64,000 nucleotides of DNA from Nocardioides exalbidus. GTDB lineage: Bacteria; Actinomycetota; Actinomycetes; Propionibacteriales; Nocardioidaceae. The stretch covers positions 3,968,001 through 4,032,000 of the forward strand of contig NZ_FNRT01000002.1 in the NCBI RefSeq assembly GCF_900105585.1. Reading direction: 5' to 3'. The notes below the pieces were generated by a model. That model was not told where the DNA came from. It made no database searches and worked only from the letters and a program-made list of their open reading frames with translations. Shown one piece after another: positions 1 to 8,169 of this stretch. The position numbers and the translations under genes are program-made. Position 1 is the first letter of the stretch. Every line of letters begins with the position of its first letter.

Positions 1-2
1 TC

Positions 3-179
3 GTCATCCTCCCGATGTCGGTCGCGCGCATCCACCAGCGCAAGGACGTCGTCAGCCGGGTCGTCTCCGACCTCGGGCCGACCACCATCGCGCTCGTGTG
101 GAGGATCGAGCGCGACGACGAGGTCACCCAGGCGTTCGTCGGGGTGACGAAGGGCCGCACACCTCGCTCCTCGCGCTGA
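3..179 (+). CDS. LysR-family regulator, C-terminal end (5' part outside window)
   Basis: The reading frame enters from the left edge and ends at TGA 177-179, leaving 58 residues. The visible tail (VILPMSVARIHQRKD near the start, GVTKGRTPRSSR at the end) is what I recall from the C-terminus of the LysR substrate-binding domain in actinobacteria. The helix-turn-helix that would prove it lies outside the window. The gene is convergent with the small membrane protein gene that ends 6 bases downstream. The assignment rests on recalled resemblance of a short tail, so confidence is moderate. Confidence 0.55.
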   Translation, partial: VILPMSVARIHQRKDVVSRVVSDLGPTTIALVWRIERDDEVTQAFVGVTKGRTPRSSR

Positions 180-185
180 GCTCCG

Positions 186-338
186 TCAGTCGCCGAAGAC
201 GCTCAGCACCACGAGGAGACCGAGCACGAAGAGCAGGGTCGGCATCAGCGTCCAGAAGTAGCGCGTGTCGAAGTACTTCTTCTTGGCGTCCGGGTCCCAC
301 GGACCCTGCTTCTCGTGGCTTCCGGGGTTGATGATCAT
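186..338 (-). CDS. Small single-pass membrane protein, 50 aa, unknown function
   Basis: A 50-residue frame starting at ATG 338-336 (MIINPGSHEKQGPWDPDAKK) and ending at TGA 188-186. The first half is polar with a KKK cluster and several aromatic residues (KYFDTRYFWTL). The second half is one hydrophobic helix (LMPTLLFVLGLLVVLSVFG) that reaches almost to the C-terminus, so a tail-anchored topology is likely. Codon use is GC-rich at third positions like its neighbours, which supports coding. No convincing Shine-Dalgarno is visible (GTGAAGC precedes ATG). I do not recognise a named family. Confidence 0.5.
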   Translation of the reverse strand: MIINPGSHEKQGPWDPDAKKKYFDTRYFWTLMPTLLFVLGLLVVLSVFGD

Positions 339-377
339 GCTTCACCCTGCCACAGTCTCGTCAGGGGCGCCTTGACC

Positions 378-444
378 ACACGTGTCCGACCTCCGGCCCC
401 GCCGGACGCTGCGCGGGGGCAGCTACTCGGACACGTGTCCGACC
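378..444. repeat. Direct repeat pair ACACGTGTCCGACC
   Basis: The 14-mer ACACGTGTCCGACC occurs at 378-391 and again at 431-444. Each copy carries the palindrome ACACGTGT; the second is embedded in the 12-base palindrome GGACACGTGTCC (429-440). The second copy overlaps the 3' end of the membrane-protein gene that stops at 423. Meaning unknown; it could be a regulator site or a chance duplication. Confidence 0.35.
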
Positions 445-800
445 GAGGCGGCGGCACGACCGATCAGCAGGAGCGGCAACGAGGCCACGAGCATCAGGGG
501 CGTCGCGATGATGATGCCGACCATGAACAGCCCCGTCTCGTCCTCCGACGACCACCACAGGTAGAGCGTGACGACCGCGGAGGCGACGCCCGACACCGCC
601 GGCAACCAGAGGCGGGACCGCGTGCCGGCCAGCGCCCCCGCGACCACGCATCCCAGCGCGACGGTGGCGAACCAGGCGACGTGCCTCGCGTCGCTGGGCG
701 TGCCGTCGGCACTCGAGATCCACAGGAGCCAGGCGAGCGGTGGGGTGGCGAGCACGACGACGAGCGCTGCGAGGCGGGGGCTGGTGCGAGGTGTGTCCAT
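423..800 (-). CDS. Four-helix membrane protein, unknown function
   Basis: A 125-residue protein starting at ATG 800-798 (MDTPRTSPRLAALVVVLA). Four hydrophobic stretches are visible, roughly residues 9-30, 43-64, 68-90 and 95-119, with a short acidic loop (SSEDETG) before the last. The C-terminus is GRAAASVGHVSE. I see no enzyme or transporter motif and do not recognise the family. It lies 77 bases downstream of the sulfotransferase gene on the same strand. The start was chosen as the first Met before the first helix; upstream codons in frame are not membrane-like. Confidence 0.55.
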   Translation of the reverse strand: MDTPRTSPRLAALVVVLATPPLAWLLWISSADGTPSDARHVAWFATVALGCVVAGALAGTRSRLWLPAVSGVASAVVTLYLWWSSEDETGLFMVGIIIATPLMLVASLPLLLIGRAAASVGHVSE

Positions 801-877
801 GGGGCGAGTCTCCGTCGTGGGTGGCGCCTGCACGTGAGCCTGCGTACTCACCCGCCGCAGCGCCAGTCGACCGGGGC

Positions 878-1543
878 TCAGTCGCGGTGCTTGCCGCGGC
901 GCGAGTGCGGCGTGGCGAGCACGGCCTCGACCGAGTCCTGGTCGTAGACCTCGCCGAGCCACTCGAACAGCCCGCGCAGCACCCCGGGGTCGGCGACGTA
1001 GTCGTCGTAGCGCACGTGGAAGACCGCGTCGCCCAGCGTCTCGGCAGCGCCGAGCATCTTCTCCTCGATGGCGCGGACCTGGCCGAGCGGGTCGTCCTTG
1101 TGGGTCCAGTAGTTGCTGGAGGCGACGTCCTCGAGGTTGCGGGTGTTGAGCACGAAGCGTGCGCCGGGGAAGACCTGCCGGAGGAACTCGAGGTAGTCGG
1201 CGAGGTCCTCGTCGTACCAGCGGATCTCCTTGTAGCCGGTGACCCGGGTGTCCGGCTCGGGCCGCAGGAGGGTCGCCTCGGCGAGCATCCGGATGTGCAG
1301 GAGCGAGGCGTCCTCGGGGAAGCCCTCGATGCCGAACCACGGGTGGGTCGGCTGGCTCGCCCGGGCGGGGTCGACGCGGTCGCGCTCGGTCAGGCCGCTC
1401 CGGTGGAACTCGTAGAGGTGGCGCATCGCGTGGCGGTTCTCCCCGCGCAGCAGCCAGCCGGGGATCGAGTTGAGGATGCCCATCAGCAGCGTCGAGCCTG
1501 ACCTGCCGTAGGTCATCACGAAGACGTGGTCGAGCTCCCTCAC
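878..1543 (-). CDS. Sulfotransferase-family protein
   Basis: The N-terminus carries the 5'-phosphosulfate-binding loop of PAPS-dependent sulfotransferases (MTYGRSGSTLLMGIL), followed by a second PAPS-contacting region (FVLNTRNLEDVASSNYW). These enzymes move a sulfuryl group from PAPS to a hydroxyl or amine; the acceptor cannot be told from sequence. Two GTG starts are possible. GAGGAG (1558-1553 on the minus strand) sits 9 bases before the GTG at 1543 but directly abuts the GTG at 1552, so I chose 1543 (221 aa, starting VRELDHVFVM). It follows guaB1 by 13 bases and is probably co-transcribed with it. Confidence 0.75.
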   Translation of the reverse strand: MRELDHVFVMTYGRSGSTLLMGILNSIPGWLLRGENRHAMRHLYEFHRSGLTERDRVDPARASQPTHPWFGIEGFPEDASLLHIRMLAEATLLRPEPDTRVTGYKEIRWYDEDLADYLEFLRQVFPGARFVLNTRNLEDVASSNYWTHKDDPLGQVRAIEEKMLGAAETLGDAVFHVRYDDYVADPGVLRGLFEWLGEVYDQDSVEAVLATPHSRRGKHRD

Positions 1544-1556
1544 GGCGCCCACCTCC

Positions 1557-2993
1557 TCACCAGGACCGGTCGAGCGGCCGGCCCTCGTGGAACCCGGCGG
1601 CCGACTGGACGCCGACGAGCGCGCGCTCGTGGAGCTCGGTGAGGTCGCGGGCGCCGGCGTAGGTGCACGACGACCGCACGCCGGAGCAGATCTGGTCGAT
1701 GAGGTCCTCGACGCCGGGGCGCTGCGGGTCGAGGTACATCCGCGAGGAGGAGATGCCCTCCTCGTAGAGGCCCTTGCGGGCGCGGTCGTACGACGACTCG
1801 CCGGAGGTCCGGTTGGCCACGGCGCGCGCCGACGCCATGCCGAAGGAGACCTTGAAGGGCCGGCCGTCGGCGTCGTGCATGAGGTCGCCGGGCGACTCGT
1901 GGGTGCCGGCGAACCAGGAGCCGATCATCACCGACGAGGCGCCGGCGGCGAGGGCGAGCGCGACGTCGCGCGGGTGGCGTACTCCCCCGTCGGCCCAGAC
2001 GTGCTTGCCCAGCTCGCGAGCGGCCGCGGAGCACTCGAGGACCGCGGAGAACTGCGGACGGCCGACGCCGGTCATCATGCGCGTGGTGCACATGGCGCCC
2101 GGCCCGACGCCCACCTTGACGATGTCGGCGCCGGCCTCGACCAGGGCGCGGGTGCCTTCGGCGGACACGACGTTGCCCGCCGCGACCGGGACCTCCGGCG
2201 CGAGCGAGCGCACGGCCTGGAGGGCCTGGACCATCCGGTCCTGGTGGCCGTGGGCCGTGTCGACGACGAGGCAGTCGACACCTGCCGCGAGCAGCTCGGA
2301 CGCGCGCTCCTTGACCTCGCCGTTGACGCCGACGGCCGCGGCGATGCGCAGACCACCGGTGGCGTCGACCGCGGGCGCGTAGAGGGTGGCGCGGAGCGCG
2401 CCGAGCCGGGTCAGCGCGCCGACCAGCGCGCCGGTCTCCGACACGGCGACCGCGAGCGGCGCCTTGGCGCGCTCGATGGCGTCGTAGACCTCGCGCGGGT
2501 CGGTGGACGCCGAGACGGTCACGACGGCCTGGTTCATCACGGAGCCGACCTGCGCGAAGCGGTCGACCTCGGCGCAGTCGGCCTCGGACACGACGCCGAC
2601 GGGGCGGCCGTCCTGCACGACCACCGCTGCCTTGTGCGCGCGCTTGGGGATCAGCGACAGCGCCTCGGCGACGGTCTGGTCGGGCCGCAGCTCGATCGGG
2701 GTGTCGAAGACCGTGTGCCGCTGCTTGACCCACGCCACCACGTCGGCGACGACGGGGATCGGGATGTCCTGCGGGATCACCGTGATGCCGCCGCGGCGGG
2801 CCACGGTCTCGGCCATCCGCTTGCCGGCGATGGCGGTCATGTTGGCGACCACCAGCGGCAGCGTGGCGCCGGTGCCGTCAGAGGTGGCGAGGTCGACGTC
2901 GTAGCGGCTGGCCACGCTCGAGGAGCGCGGGACCATGAAGACGTCGTCGTAGGTCAGGTCGTGGGGCGGCGTCGCGCCGTCGAGGAACTGCAC
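1557..2993 (-). CDS. guaB1: GuaB1-type IMPDH/GMP reductase-family protein
   Basis: 478 residues starting at GTG 2993. The start VQFLDGATPPHDLTYDDVFM and the catalytic loop GPGAMCTTRMMTGVG (Cys near residue 300) place it in the IMP dehydrogenase/GMP reductase barrel family. Residues about 95-205 are two CBS repeats (HKAAVVVQDGRPVGVVSEAD). The C-terminal flap region contains SFGMASARAV and YEEGISSSRMY. From established knowledge, the mycobacterial GuaB1 with this architecture acts as a GMP reductase with CBS-mediated nucleotide control, so purine salvage (GMP to IMP) is the likely role rather than de novo GMP synthesis. It lies 11 bases after a membrane protein gene and 13 bases before the sulfotransferase. 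Confidence 0.85.
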   Translation of the reverse strand: MQFLDGATPPHDLTYDDVFMVPRSSSVASRYDVDLATSDGTGATLPLVVANMTAIAGKRMAETVARRGGITVIPQDIPIPVVADVVAWVKQRHTVFDTPIELRPDQTVAEALSLIPKRAHKAAVVVQDGRPVGVVSEADCAEVDRFAQVGSVMNQAVVTVSASTDPREVYDAIERAKAPLAVAVSETGALVGALTRLGALRATLYAPAVDATGGLRIAAAVGVNGEVKERASELLAAGVDCLVVDTAHGHQDRMVQALQAVRSLAPEVPVAAGNVVSAEGTRALVEAGADIVKVGVGPGAMCTTRMMTGVGRPQFSAVLECSAAARELGKHVWADGGVRHPRDVALALAAGASSVMIGSWFAGTHESPGDLMHDADGRPFKVSFGMASARAVANRTSGESSYDRARKGLYEEGISSSRMYLDPQRPGVEDLIDQICSGVRSSCTYAGARDLTELHERALVGVQSAAGFHEGRPLDRSW

Positions 2994-3004
2994 GTGGGGT
3001 GACT

Positions 3005-3637
3005 CTACGCGGCCGTGCCCGGCGAGCCCGGCAGCTTCTTCGGTCGCAGCCCGACGTCCGCGAGCTCGAGGGCCGCGAGGCGTCGTACGACGTCGGGGTC
3101 TCGCGCGCGCCACGCGCCGGCCGGGTCGTCGCTGACCTGCGCGAGCACCCTCATCGGCTGGTGGGCCAGCGCCCGCAGCGCGAAGAGGTCGAGGTCCTCC
3201 TGCGCGTCGATGAACCTCGCCCCTGCCGTGGCCTCGCGGATGAAGCGCCACCGGATCGGCAGGTGGATCGCCGAGACGATCAGGATCGGGATGGTCGCGA
3301 CCGAGAGCCCGAGCAGCAGCGCCAGCCGCTCGACCGCGTCGACGGTGTCGCGTCCGGCCGAGGCCAGCCCGTCCGATGCCTCGGCCGCCTTGTCGAACGG
3401 CACCGCGAGCTCGTCGCCGACCAGCGGCGTGCCGCTGAGCCTGCCGCCGGCGTCGCGCAGCTGCTCGGCCATCGAGGACGCAGCGGAGTCGGTCTGGCGG
3501 GCGGGTCCGGCGAGCTGCTCGGTGCCGTCGTGCACGGCCATCCCCGCCCAGACCCACAAGCACAGCCAGGCCACGAAGAGCAGGTCGGCCACGACCTGGA
3601 GCGTGCGACGCAGGGGTGTGTCGGCGAAGAGCTTCAT
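3005..3637 (-). CDS. Two-helix membrane protein, unknown function
   Basis: 210 residues from ATG 3637 (MKLFADTPLRRTLQ). Helix 1 spans about residues 11-30 (LQVVADLLFVAWLCLWVWAG). It is followed by a polar, probably extracytoplasmic segment of about 70 residues rich in Ala, Asp and Ser that could be helical. Helix 2 is near residues 95-117 (ALLLGLSVATIPILIVSAIH). The C-terminal third (REATAGARFIDAQEDLDLFA) is cytoplasmic and charged. This layout is seen in many actinobacterial hypothetical proteins; no catalytic motif. It sits 13 bases after the decarboxylase stop and 11 before guaB1, so it looks like the second gene of a minus-strand transcription unit. Confidence 0.6.
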   Translation of the reverse strand: MKLFADTPLRRTLQVVADLLFVAWLCLWVWAGMAVHDGTEQLAGPARQTDSAASSMAEQLRDAGGRLSGTPLVGDELAVPFDKAAEASDGLASAGRDTVDAVERLALLLGLSVATIPILIVSAIHLPIRWRFIREATAGARFIDAQEDLDLFALRALAHQPMRVLAQVSDDPAGAWRARDPDVVRRLAALELADVGLRPKKLPGSPGTAA

Positions 3638-3650
3638 GCGCCCCACTGTC

Positions 3651-5111
3651 TCAGCCGTGGGAGACGGCCGCCTCCTGCAGCGCGCGCCACGTCCGGTCGA
3701 CGTCTGCGAGGGTCGTGCGCCAGCTCCCGACGGCGAGCCGGATCGCCGCGACGCCGTTGACGGTCGTGTGGCTGAGGTAGGCCTCGCCGGAGGCGTTGAC
3801 CGCCTCCATCGCGGCCAGCGTCTGCTCGTCGCCCGCGCGCAGCCGGAAGACGACCAGCGACAGGGCCGGCTCGGTGACCATCTCGAAGCGGTCGTCGCCG
3901 GCCACGAGGTCGGCGACGTGCCCGGCGAGCGCGATGCCGTGCCGGACGTGCTCGCGCAGCCCCGAGACACCGTAGGTGCGGAGCACGGCCCAGAGCTTGA
4001 TCGCACGGAACCGGCGTCCCAGCTGCGGGTGCCAGTCGCGGTAGTCGACGACCTCGCCGGACTCGGTCGCGGCGTTGCGGAGGTACTCCGGGAGGATCGA
4101 CAGCGCGCCGGTCAGGGCCTTCCGGTCGCGCACCCAGAAGGTCGAGCAGTCGAAGGTCGTCAGCAGCCACTTGTGCGGGTTCGTCACGAAGGAGTCGGCC
4201 GCCTCGACCCCGGCCAGGTGGTCGCGGTGCTCGGGACACACGGCGGCGACACCGGCCCACGCGGCGTCGACGTGGAGCCAGGCGCCCCACTCGCGCGCGA
4301 CCTCGGCGATCGCGGCGACGTCGTCCATCGCGCCCGTCGACGTGCTGCCGCACGCCGCCTGCACCATCACCGGCCGGAGCCCGGCCTCGACGTCCTCGGC
4401 CATCGCGTCGCGCAGCGCGTCGACGTCCATCGCCTGCGTGGCGGGGTCGACGTCGATGGTGCGCACGGCGTCCTCACCGAGGCCGGCCATCATCGCCGCC
4501 TTCACCAGCGACGAGTGGGCCTGCGTCGAGCCGTAGACCCGCCACTGCGTGCCGCCCACGCCCGACACCCGGGCCTCTCCCCCGCTGGCGCGGTGCAGCG
4601 CCGAGAGGAGCGCGGTGAACGTCGCCGTCGACGCGGTGTCCTGGATGACGCCGCCACCCGGCCCGTCGCTGCGGAAGGCCTCCGGGAGTCTCAACGCCTC
4701 GGCGAACCAGTCGAGCACGACTTGCTCGACCTCGGTGACGGCCGGGCTGGTGGCCCAGATCATCCCCTGCGCGCCGATGCCGCTGGAGAGGAGGTCGCCG
4801 AGGATCGCGGCCGGCGAGGAGTTGGCCGGGAAGTACGCGAAGAACCGCGGGTGCTGCCAGTGCGTGAGGCCCGGGACCACCACGCGGTCGAGGTCGTCGA
4901 GCACGGCGTCGAACGGCTCGGCGTCCTCCGGTGCCGACGCGGGCAGGAGTCGTCGTACGTCGCCGGGCGCGAGCTGCGAACGCACGGGCAGCTCGTCGAG
5001 CGAGGCCCAGTAGTCCGCGATCCAGTCGATCGCCGCGTGGCCCTGGCGGCGGAACTCCTCCGGGGACATGTGCCCGGCCCGGGACAGGTCGTCTGGTGCG
5101 TGGTCTGGCAT
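3651..5111 (-). CDS. Pyridoxal-phosphate-dependent (aromatic-type) amino acid decarboxylase
   Basis: 486 residues from ATG 5111. Group II PLP decarboxylase hallmarks are visible in order: HPRFFAYFPANSSPAAILGD near residue 83, LHVDAAWAG (the Asp that contacts the pyridine nitrogen), and NPHKWLLTTFDCS with the PLP-binding Lys near residue 313. Length and motif order match tryptophan, DOPA and phenylalanine decarboxylases. The exact amino acid substrate cannot be read from sequence. The enzyme would release CO2 and an amine in the cytoplasm. It is the first gene of an apparent unit running through a membrane protein to guaB1 and the sulfotransferase. Confidence 0.85.
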   Translation of the reverse strand: MPDHAPDDLSRAGHMSPEEFRRQGHAAIDWIADYWASLDELPVRSQLAPGDVRRLLPASAPEDAEPFDAVLDDLDRVVVPGLTHWQHPRFFAYFPANSSPAAILGDLLSSGIGAQGMIWATSPAVTEVEQVVLDWFAEALRLPEAFRSDGPGGGVIQDTASTATFTALLSALHRASGGEARVSGVGGTQWRVYGSTQAHSSLVKAAMMAGLGEDAVRTIDVDPATQAMDVDALRDAMAEDVEAGLRPVMVQAACGSTSTGAMDDVAAIAEVAREWGAWLHVDAAWAGVAAVCPEHRDHLAGVEAADSFVTNPHKWLLTTFDCSTFWVRDRKALTGALSILPEYLRNAATESGEVVDYRDWHPQLGRRFRAIKLWAVLRTYGVSGLREHVRHGIALAGHVADLVAGDDRFEMVTEPALSLVVFRLRAGDEQTLAAMEAVNASGEAYLSHTTVNGVAAIRLAVGSWRTTLADVDRTWRALQEAAVSHG

Positions 5112-5208
5112 GGCCCGAACGTACCGGTGACGGTTGAGCCGGCGTACTCAGTGGCGATCGGGTACGTCGACAGGTCCCGCGAGCGACTCGCGAGGACAGG
5201 CTTCAGGC

Positions 5209-5502
5209 ATGCCCACCAAGACCGATTCCACCGCCAAGAACACCACTGCCTTCGCCGCCCAGGCCGCGATCTCCTTCGGCGCCTCGCTCTTCTCGATGCT
5301 CTGCGCCGTCTACTTCATGGACTCCGAGCCCTGGGTCAAGGGCTTCCTCGCACTCGGCACGCTCTACCTCACGACCTCCACCTTCACCCTCGCCAAGGTC
5401 GTGCGGGACATGCAGGAGGACAACACGACACTCAGCCGTCTCGACGCCGCCCGGCTCGAGAAGCTCCTCGCCCAGCACGACCCCTTCAAGACCGCCTCCT
5501 GA
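5209..5502 (+). CDS. YiaA/YiaB-family inner membrane protein
   Basis: 97 residues from ATG 5209 (MPTKTDSTAKNTTAFAAQAA). Two hydrophobic helices (FAAQAAISFGASLFSMLCAV and GFLALGTLYLTTSTFTLA) separated by the short loop YFMDSEPWVK form the two-helix YiaAB domain. A polar tail follows (VVRDMQEDN, then LARLEKLLAQHD-like charged helix). The role of this family is not established; members occur alone in many bacteria. The gene is monocistronic, convergent with the acyl-CoA dehydrogenase gene, and both run into the hairpin at 5511-5546. The start is taken at the Met just before the polar N-terminus; a longer frame upstream has no homology-like features. Confidence 0.75.
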   Translation: MPTKTDSTAKNTTAFAAQAAISFGASLFSMLCAVYFMDSEPWVKGFLALGTLYLTTSTFTLAKVVRDMQEDNTTLSRLDAARLEKLLAQHDPFKTAS

Positions 5503-5510
5503 CACACGAC

Positions 5511-5546
5511 GACCGGGCGCTTCCTCCCACGAGGAAGCGCCCGGTC
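5511..5546. terminator. Perfect 16-bp hairpin between convergent genes
   Basis: GACCGGGCGCTTCCTC (5511-5526) and GAGGAAGCGCCCGGTC (5531-5546) are perfect inverted repeats around a CCAC loop. It lies 9 bases after the YiaA/B stop and 36 bases after the end of the convergent acyl-CoA dehydrogenase, so it can serve both directions. No long T run follows on either strand. Confidence 0.7.
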
Positions 5547-5580
5547 GGCATGCGGGACGGGGAGGAAGCGCCCGGTCGGC
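5531..5580 (+). repeat. Duplicated hairpin arm
   Basis: The 3' arm of the hairpin plus three bases (GAGGAAGCGCCCGGTCGGC, 5531-5549) is repeated exactly at 5562-5580, immediately before the stop codon of the acyl-CoA dehydrogenase. Either copy could pair with the single 5' arm, giving two alternative hairpins. Confidence 0.6.
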
Positions 5581-5581
5581 G

Positions 5582-6799
5582 TCAGCGGAGCTCGGAGCTC
5601 GTCAGTCCGAGGATCCGGCGGGCCACGATCAGCTGCTGGATCTGCTGGGTGCCCTCGAAGATGTCGAGGATCTTGGAGTCGCGCGCCCACTTCTCGAGCA
5701 GCTCGGCCTCGCTGAACCCGAGCGTGCCGCACAGCTGGACGCACGACAGCGTCACGTCGGAGCCGACGCGACCGGCCTTCGCCTTGGCCATCGAGGCCTC
5801 GAGCGAGTTCGGCTGACGGTTGTCGGCCATCCAGGCCGCCTGCATCATCAGCAGCTGGGCGCCCTCCCAGTCGGCCTCGAGCTGGAGGAGCTTCGCCGCC
5901 GCGGCCGACTGCGACTGGGCCGGCCTGTCGTAGTCGACGACCACGCCGGCCTGCTCGAGCAGGTCGCGGGTGAGGTCGAGCGACGCGCGGGCGCAGCCGA
6001 CGGCCATCGCGGCGACGAGCGGGCGGGTGTTGTCGAAGGTCGCCATCGCGCCCGCGAAGCCGGACTTGGTGTCGATCTCGGGCGAGCCGAGCAGGTCCTC
6101 GGCCGGCACCCGGCAGTCGGTGAAGGTGATCGCCGCGGTGTCGGAGGCGCGGATGCCGAGCTTGTGCTCGAGCCGCTCGACCTTGAGCCCGGGGTTGTCC
6201 TTGCGCACGAGGAACGACTTGATCGCCGCGCGGCCGAGCTCCTTGTCGAGCGTCGCCCAGACCACCAAGCTGTCGGCGCGGTCCCCGGAGGTGACGTAGA
6301 TCTTCTCGCCGTTGATGACGTAGTCGTCGCCGTCCCTGACGGCCGTGGTGGTGATGTTGGCCGAGTCGGAGCCGGTGCCCGGCTCCGTGATCGCCATCGC
6401 CGCCCACGTGCCGCGGTAGCGCTCGAGCTGCTCCTCGTTGGCGACCGACGCGATCGCCGAGTTGCCCAGGCCCTGGCGCGGCATCGAGAGCAGCAGGGCG
6501 GTGTCGCCCCAGCACATCTCGGCGATGGAGAGCACCGACGCGAGGTTGGCGCCGTTGCGCACCTTCGCGGACCCGTCCTCGGGCTTCTCCTCACGGCGTA
6601 CGCCGCCCGCGCCGGCGCCGCCCGTGGCACCGGTCTCGCTCACGCCGTCGATCAGCGCGGCGAGCATGTCGAGCTCCTTGGGGTACTCGTGCTCGGCGCG
6701 GTCGTACTTGCGCGAGATCGGGCGGAGCATGTTCATCGCGAGCTGGTGGGCCTGGTCGATCAGGCCGGCCTGCTTCTTCGGGACCTCGAGGTTGATCAT
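5582..6799 (-). CDS. Acyl-CoA dehydrogenase (FadE23-like)
   Basis: 405 residues from ATG 6799 (MINLEVPKKQAGLIDQAH). The acyl-CoA dehydrogenase signature region AITEPGTGSDSANITTTAV (FAD and substrate binding) and the C-terminal DIFEGTQQIQQLIVARR are clear. An Ala/Gly-rich insert (GATGGAGAGGVRREEKPEDG, near residue 60) is unusual and probably a surface loop. The N-terminus PISRKYDRAEHEYPKELD resembles what I recall of mycobacterial FadE23. The ATG overlaps the stop of the upstream dehydrogenase by one base (TGATG), so the two are translationally coupled and probably form a heteromer, as is known for other paired actinobacterial FadE enzymes. The chain-length specificity is not readable. Confidence 0.85.
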   Translation of the reverse strand: MINLEVPKKQAGLIDQAHQLAMNMLRPISRKYDRAEHEYPKELDMLAALIDGVSETGATGGAGAGGVRREEKPEDGSAKVRNGANLASVLSIAEMCWGDTALLLSMPRQGLGNSAIASVANEEQLERYRGTWAAMAITEPGTGSDSANITTTAVRDGDDYVINGEKIYVTSGDRADSLVVWATLDKELGRAAIKSFLVRKDNPGLKVERLEHKLGIRASDTAAITFTDCRVPAEDLLGSPEIDTKSGFAGAMATFDNTRPLVAAMAVGCARASLDLTRDLLEQAGVVVDYDRPAQSQSAAAAKLLQLEADWEGAQLLMMQAAWMADNRQPNSLEASMAKAKAGRVGSDVTLSCVQLCGTLGFSEAELLEKWARDSKILDIFEGTQQIQQLIVARRILGLTSSELR

Positions 6800-8160
6800 C
6801 AGACGATCACCACGCCTTCCATCACGCCGACGGCCCGCAGGTCGCGGTACCACCGTTCGACCGGGTGCTCCTTCACGAAGCCGTGGCCACCGAGCAGCTG
6901 CACGCCGTCGAGGCCGATCCGCATGCCCTTCTCCGTGCACAGCTGGCGGGCCAGCGCGACCTCGCGGGCGAAGTCCTGGCCGCGGGTGGCCCGCGAGGCG
7001 GCCTTCCACGTCAGCAGCCGCATGGCCTGCACCTCGATCGCGATGTCGGCGACCATGAAGGCGACCGACTGGCGGTGGCTGATGGGTTCGCCGAACGCCT
7101 CGCGCTCGTTGACGTAGTCCTTCACGTAGTCGAGGACCGCCTGGCCGGTGCCGACCGCCAGGGCGCACCACGCGAGCCGCGAGAGCCGGACGCACTCGGC
7201 GTAGGCGGTGCCGTCGGTGTCGCCGAGCAGCGCGTCGGCCCCGAGCCGTACGCCGGTCAGGTGCAGGCGCGCCAGGCCGGCGGCCCGGACGCCCATCGAG
7301 GGGTCGGCCTCGACCGCGAGTCCGTCGGTGCCGGACTCGACGAGGAAGAGGGCGGGCGTGCCGTCGAGCATCGCGGCGACGACGAACAGCTCGGCGTCGG
7401 CTCCGCGCACGACCGCGGACTTCACGCCGTCGAGGACGAAGCCGTCGCCGTCGCGCAGTGCGGTCGTGGCGAGCACGAACGGGTCGAAGAGCACCGTCGG
7501 CTCGGCGATCGTCAGGGCGGCAGCCGGGACGTCGCTGCCCGTGAACGCGGGGAGGTAGGTCTGCTGCTGCGCCTCGGTGCCCCAGAGCCCGATCGCGGTG
7601 GCGACGGCGCCCGGGGCGAGCGCGGCGACCGCCAGGCCCATGTCGCCCTGCGCGAGCGCCTCGGCGACGAGGGTGCCGGCCATCGCCGACCGCTCCTCCA
7701 TGATGCCGCCGAGCTCCTCGGGCACGCCGAGGCCGGGCAGGCCGACCTCCTGGGCTGCGGCGAGCACCTCCGCCGGCGCCGCGCAGGCCTCGTCGGCCTC
7801 GGACGCGGCCGGTCGCAGCACCTCGGCGGCGAGCTCGCGCACGACGTCGACGAGCATGCCCTCGTCCTCGGTCGGGGTGAGGTCGAAGACCCCGCGCGAC
7901 TCGGCGCTGGCCGGTCGCGCGCCGGCGGTGCGCCTGCCGGCCCTCGCGAACTGGCGGCCGGCGGCGGTGGCGACGCGGAAGCCGTTGCGCGTGGTCGAGT
8001 AGACGACCTGCTCGGTCTGCTTGCGCAGCCCGACACGGTCGATGAGGTCGCTCTGCGCCAGCCGGTTCACGGCGGCCACGGCGAGGCCGATGGGGTCGCG
8101 GGTCTCCCGCGACGACAACCCGTGGCGACCGCCCGGCCGGAGGCTGTTCATGATGGACAT
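6799..8160 (-). CDS. Acyl-CoA dehydrogenase-family protein (FadE24-like)
   Basis: 453 residues from ATG 8160 (MSIMNSLRPGGRHG). An N-terminal extension of about 90 residues (NRLAQSDLIDRVGLRKQTEQ) precedes an acyl-CoA dehydrogenase fold (DLTPTEDEGMLVDVVRELAA onward). The usual signature is degenerate (AALTIAEPTVLFDPFVLATT), while the C-terminal part (QLLGGHGFVKEHPVERWYRD) is typical. The pair with the downstream 405-residue enzyme recalls the mycobacterial fadE24-fadE23 arrangement. A weakened active site in one partner fits a heteromeric enzyme. No Shine-Dalgarno is visible before ATG, and the perfect dyad at 8170-8184 lies only 9 bases upstream, so a very short or absent leader is possible. 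Confidence 0.8.
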   Translation of the reverse strand: MSIMNSLRPGGRHGLSSRETRDPIGLAVAAVNRLAQSDLIDRVGLRKQTEQVVYSTTRNGFRVATAAGRQFARAGRRTAGARPASAESRGVFDLTPTEDEGMLVDVVRELAAEVLRPAASEADEACAAPAEVLAAAQEVGLPGLGVPEELGGIMEERSAMAGTLVAEALAQGDMGLAVAALAPGAVATAIGLWGTEAQQQTYLPAFTGSDVPAAALTIAEPTVLFDPFVLATTALRDGDGFVLDGVKSAVVRGADAELFVVAAMLDGTPALFLVESGTDGLAVEADPSMGVRAAGLARLHLTGVRLGADALLGDTDGTAYAECVRLSRLAWCALAVGTGQAVLDYVKDYVNEREAFGEPISHRQSVAFMVADIAIEVQAMRLLTWKAASRATRGQDFAREVALARQLCTEKGMRIGLDGVQLLGGHGFVKEHPVERWYRDLRAVGVMEGVVIV

Positions 8161-8169
8161 GCCGAAACT

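Noticed and set aside
3015..5816. Very long open frame on the plus strand across the decarboxylase region
   Set aside because: It lies antisense to the decarboxylase, the membrane protein and part of the YiaA/B gene, which carry clear family motifs. Its translation is Arg/Ser-rich and motif-free, the usual shadow frame in GC-rich DNA.
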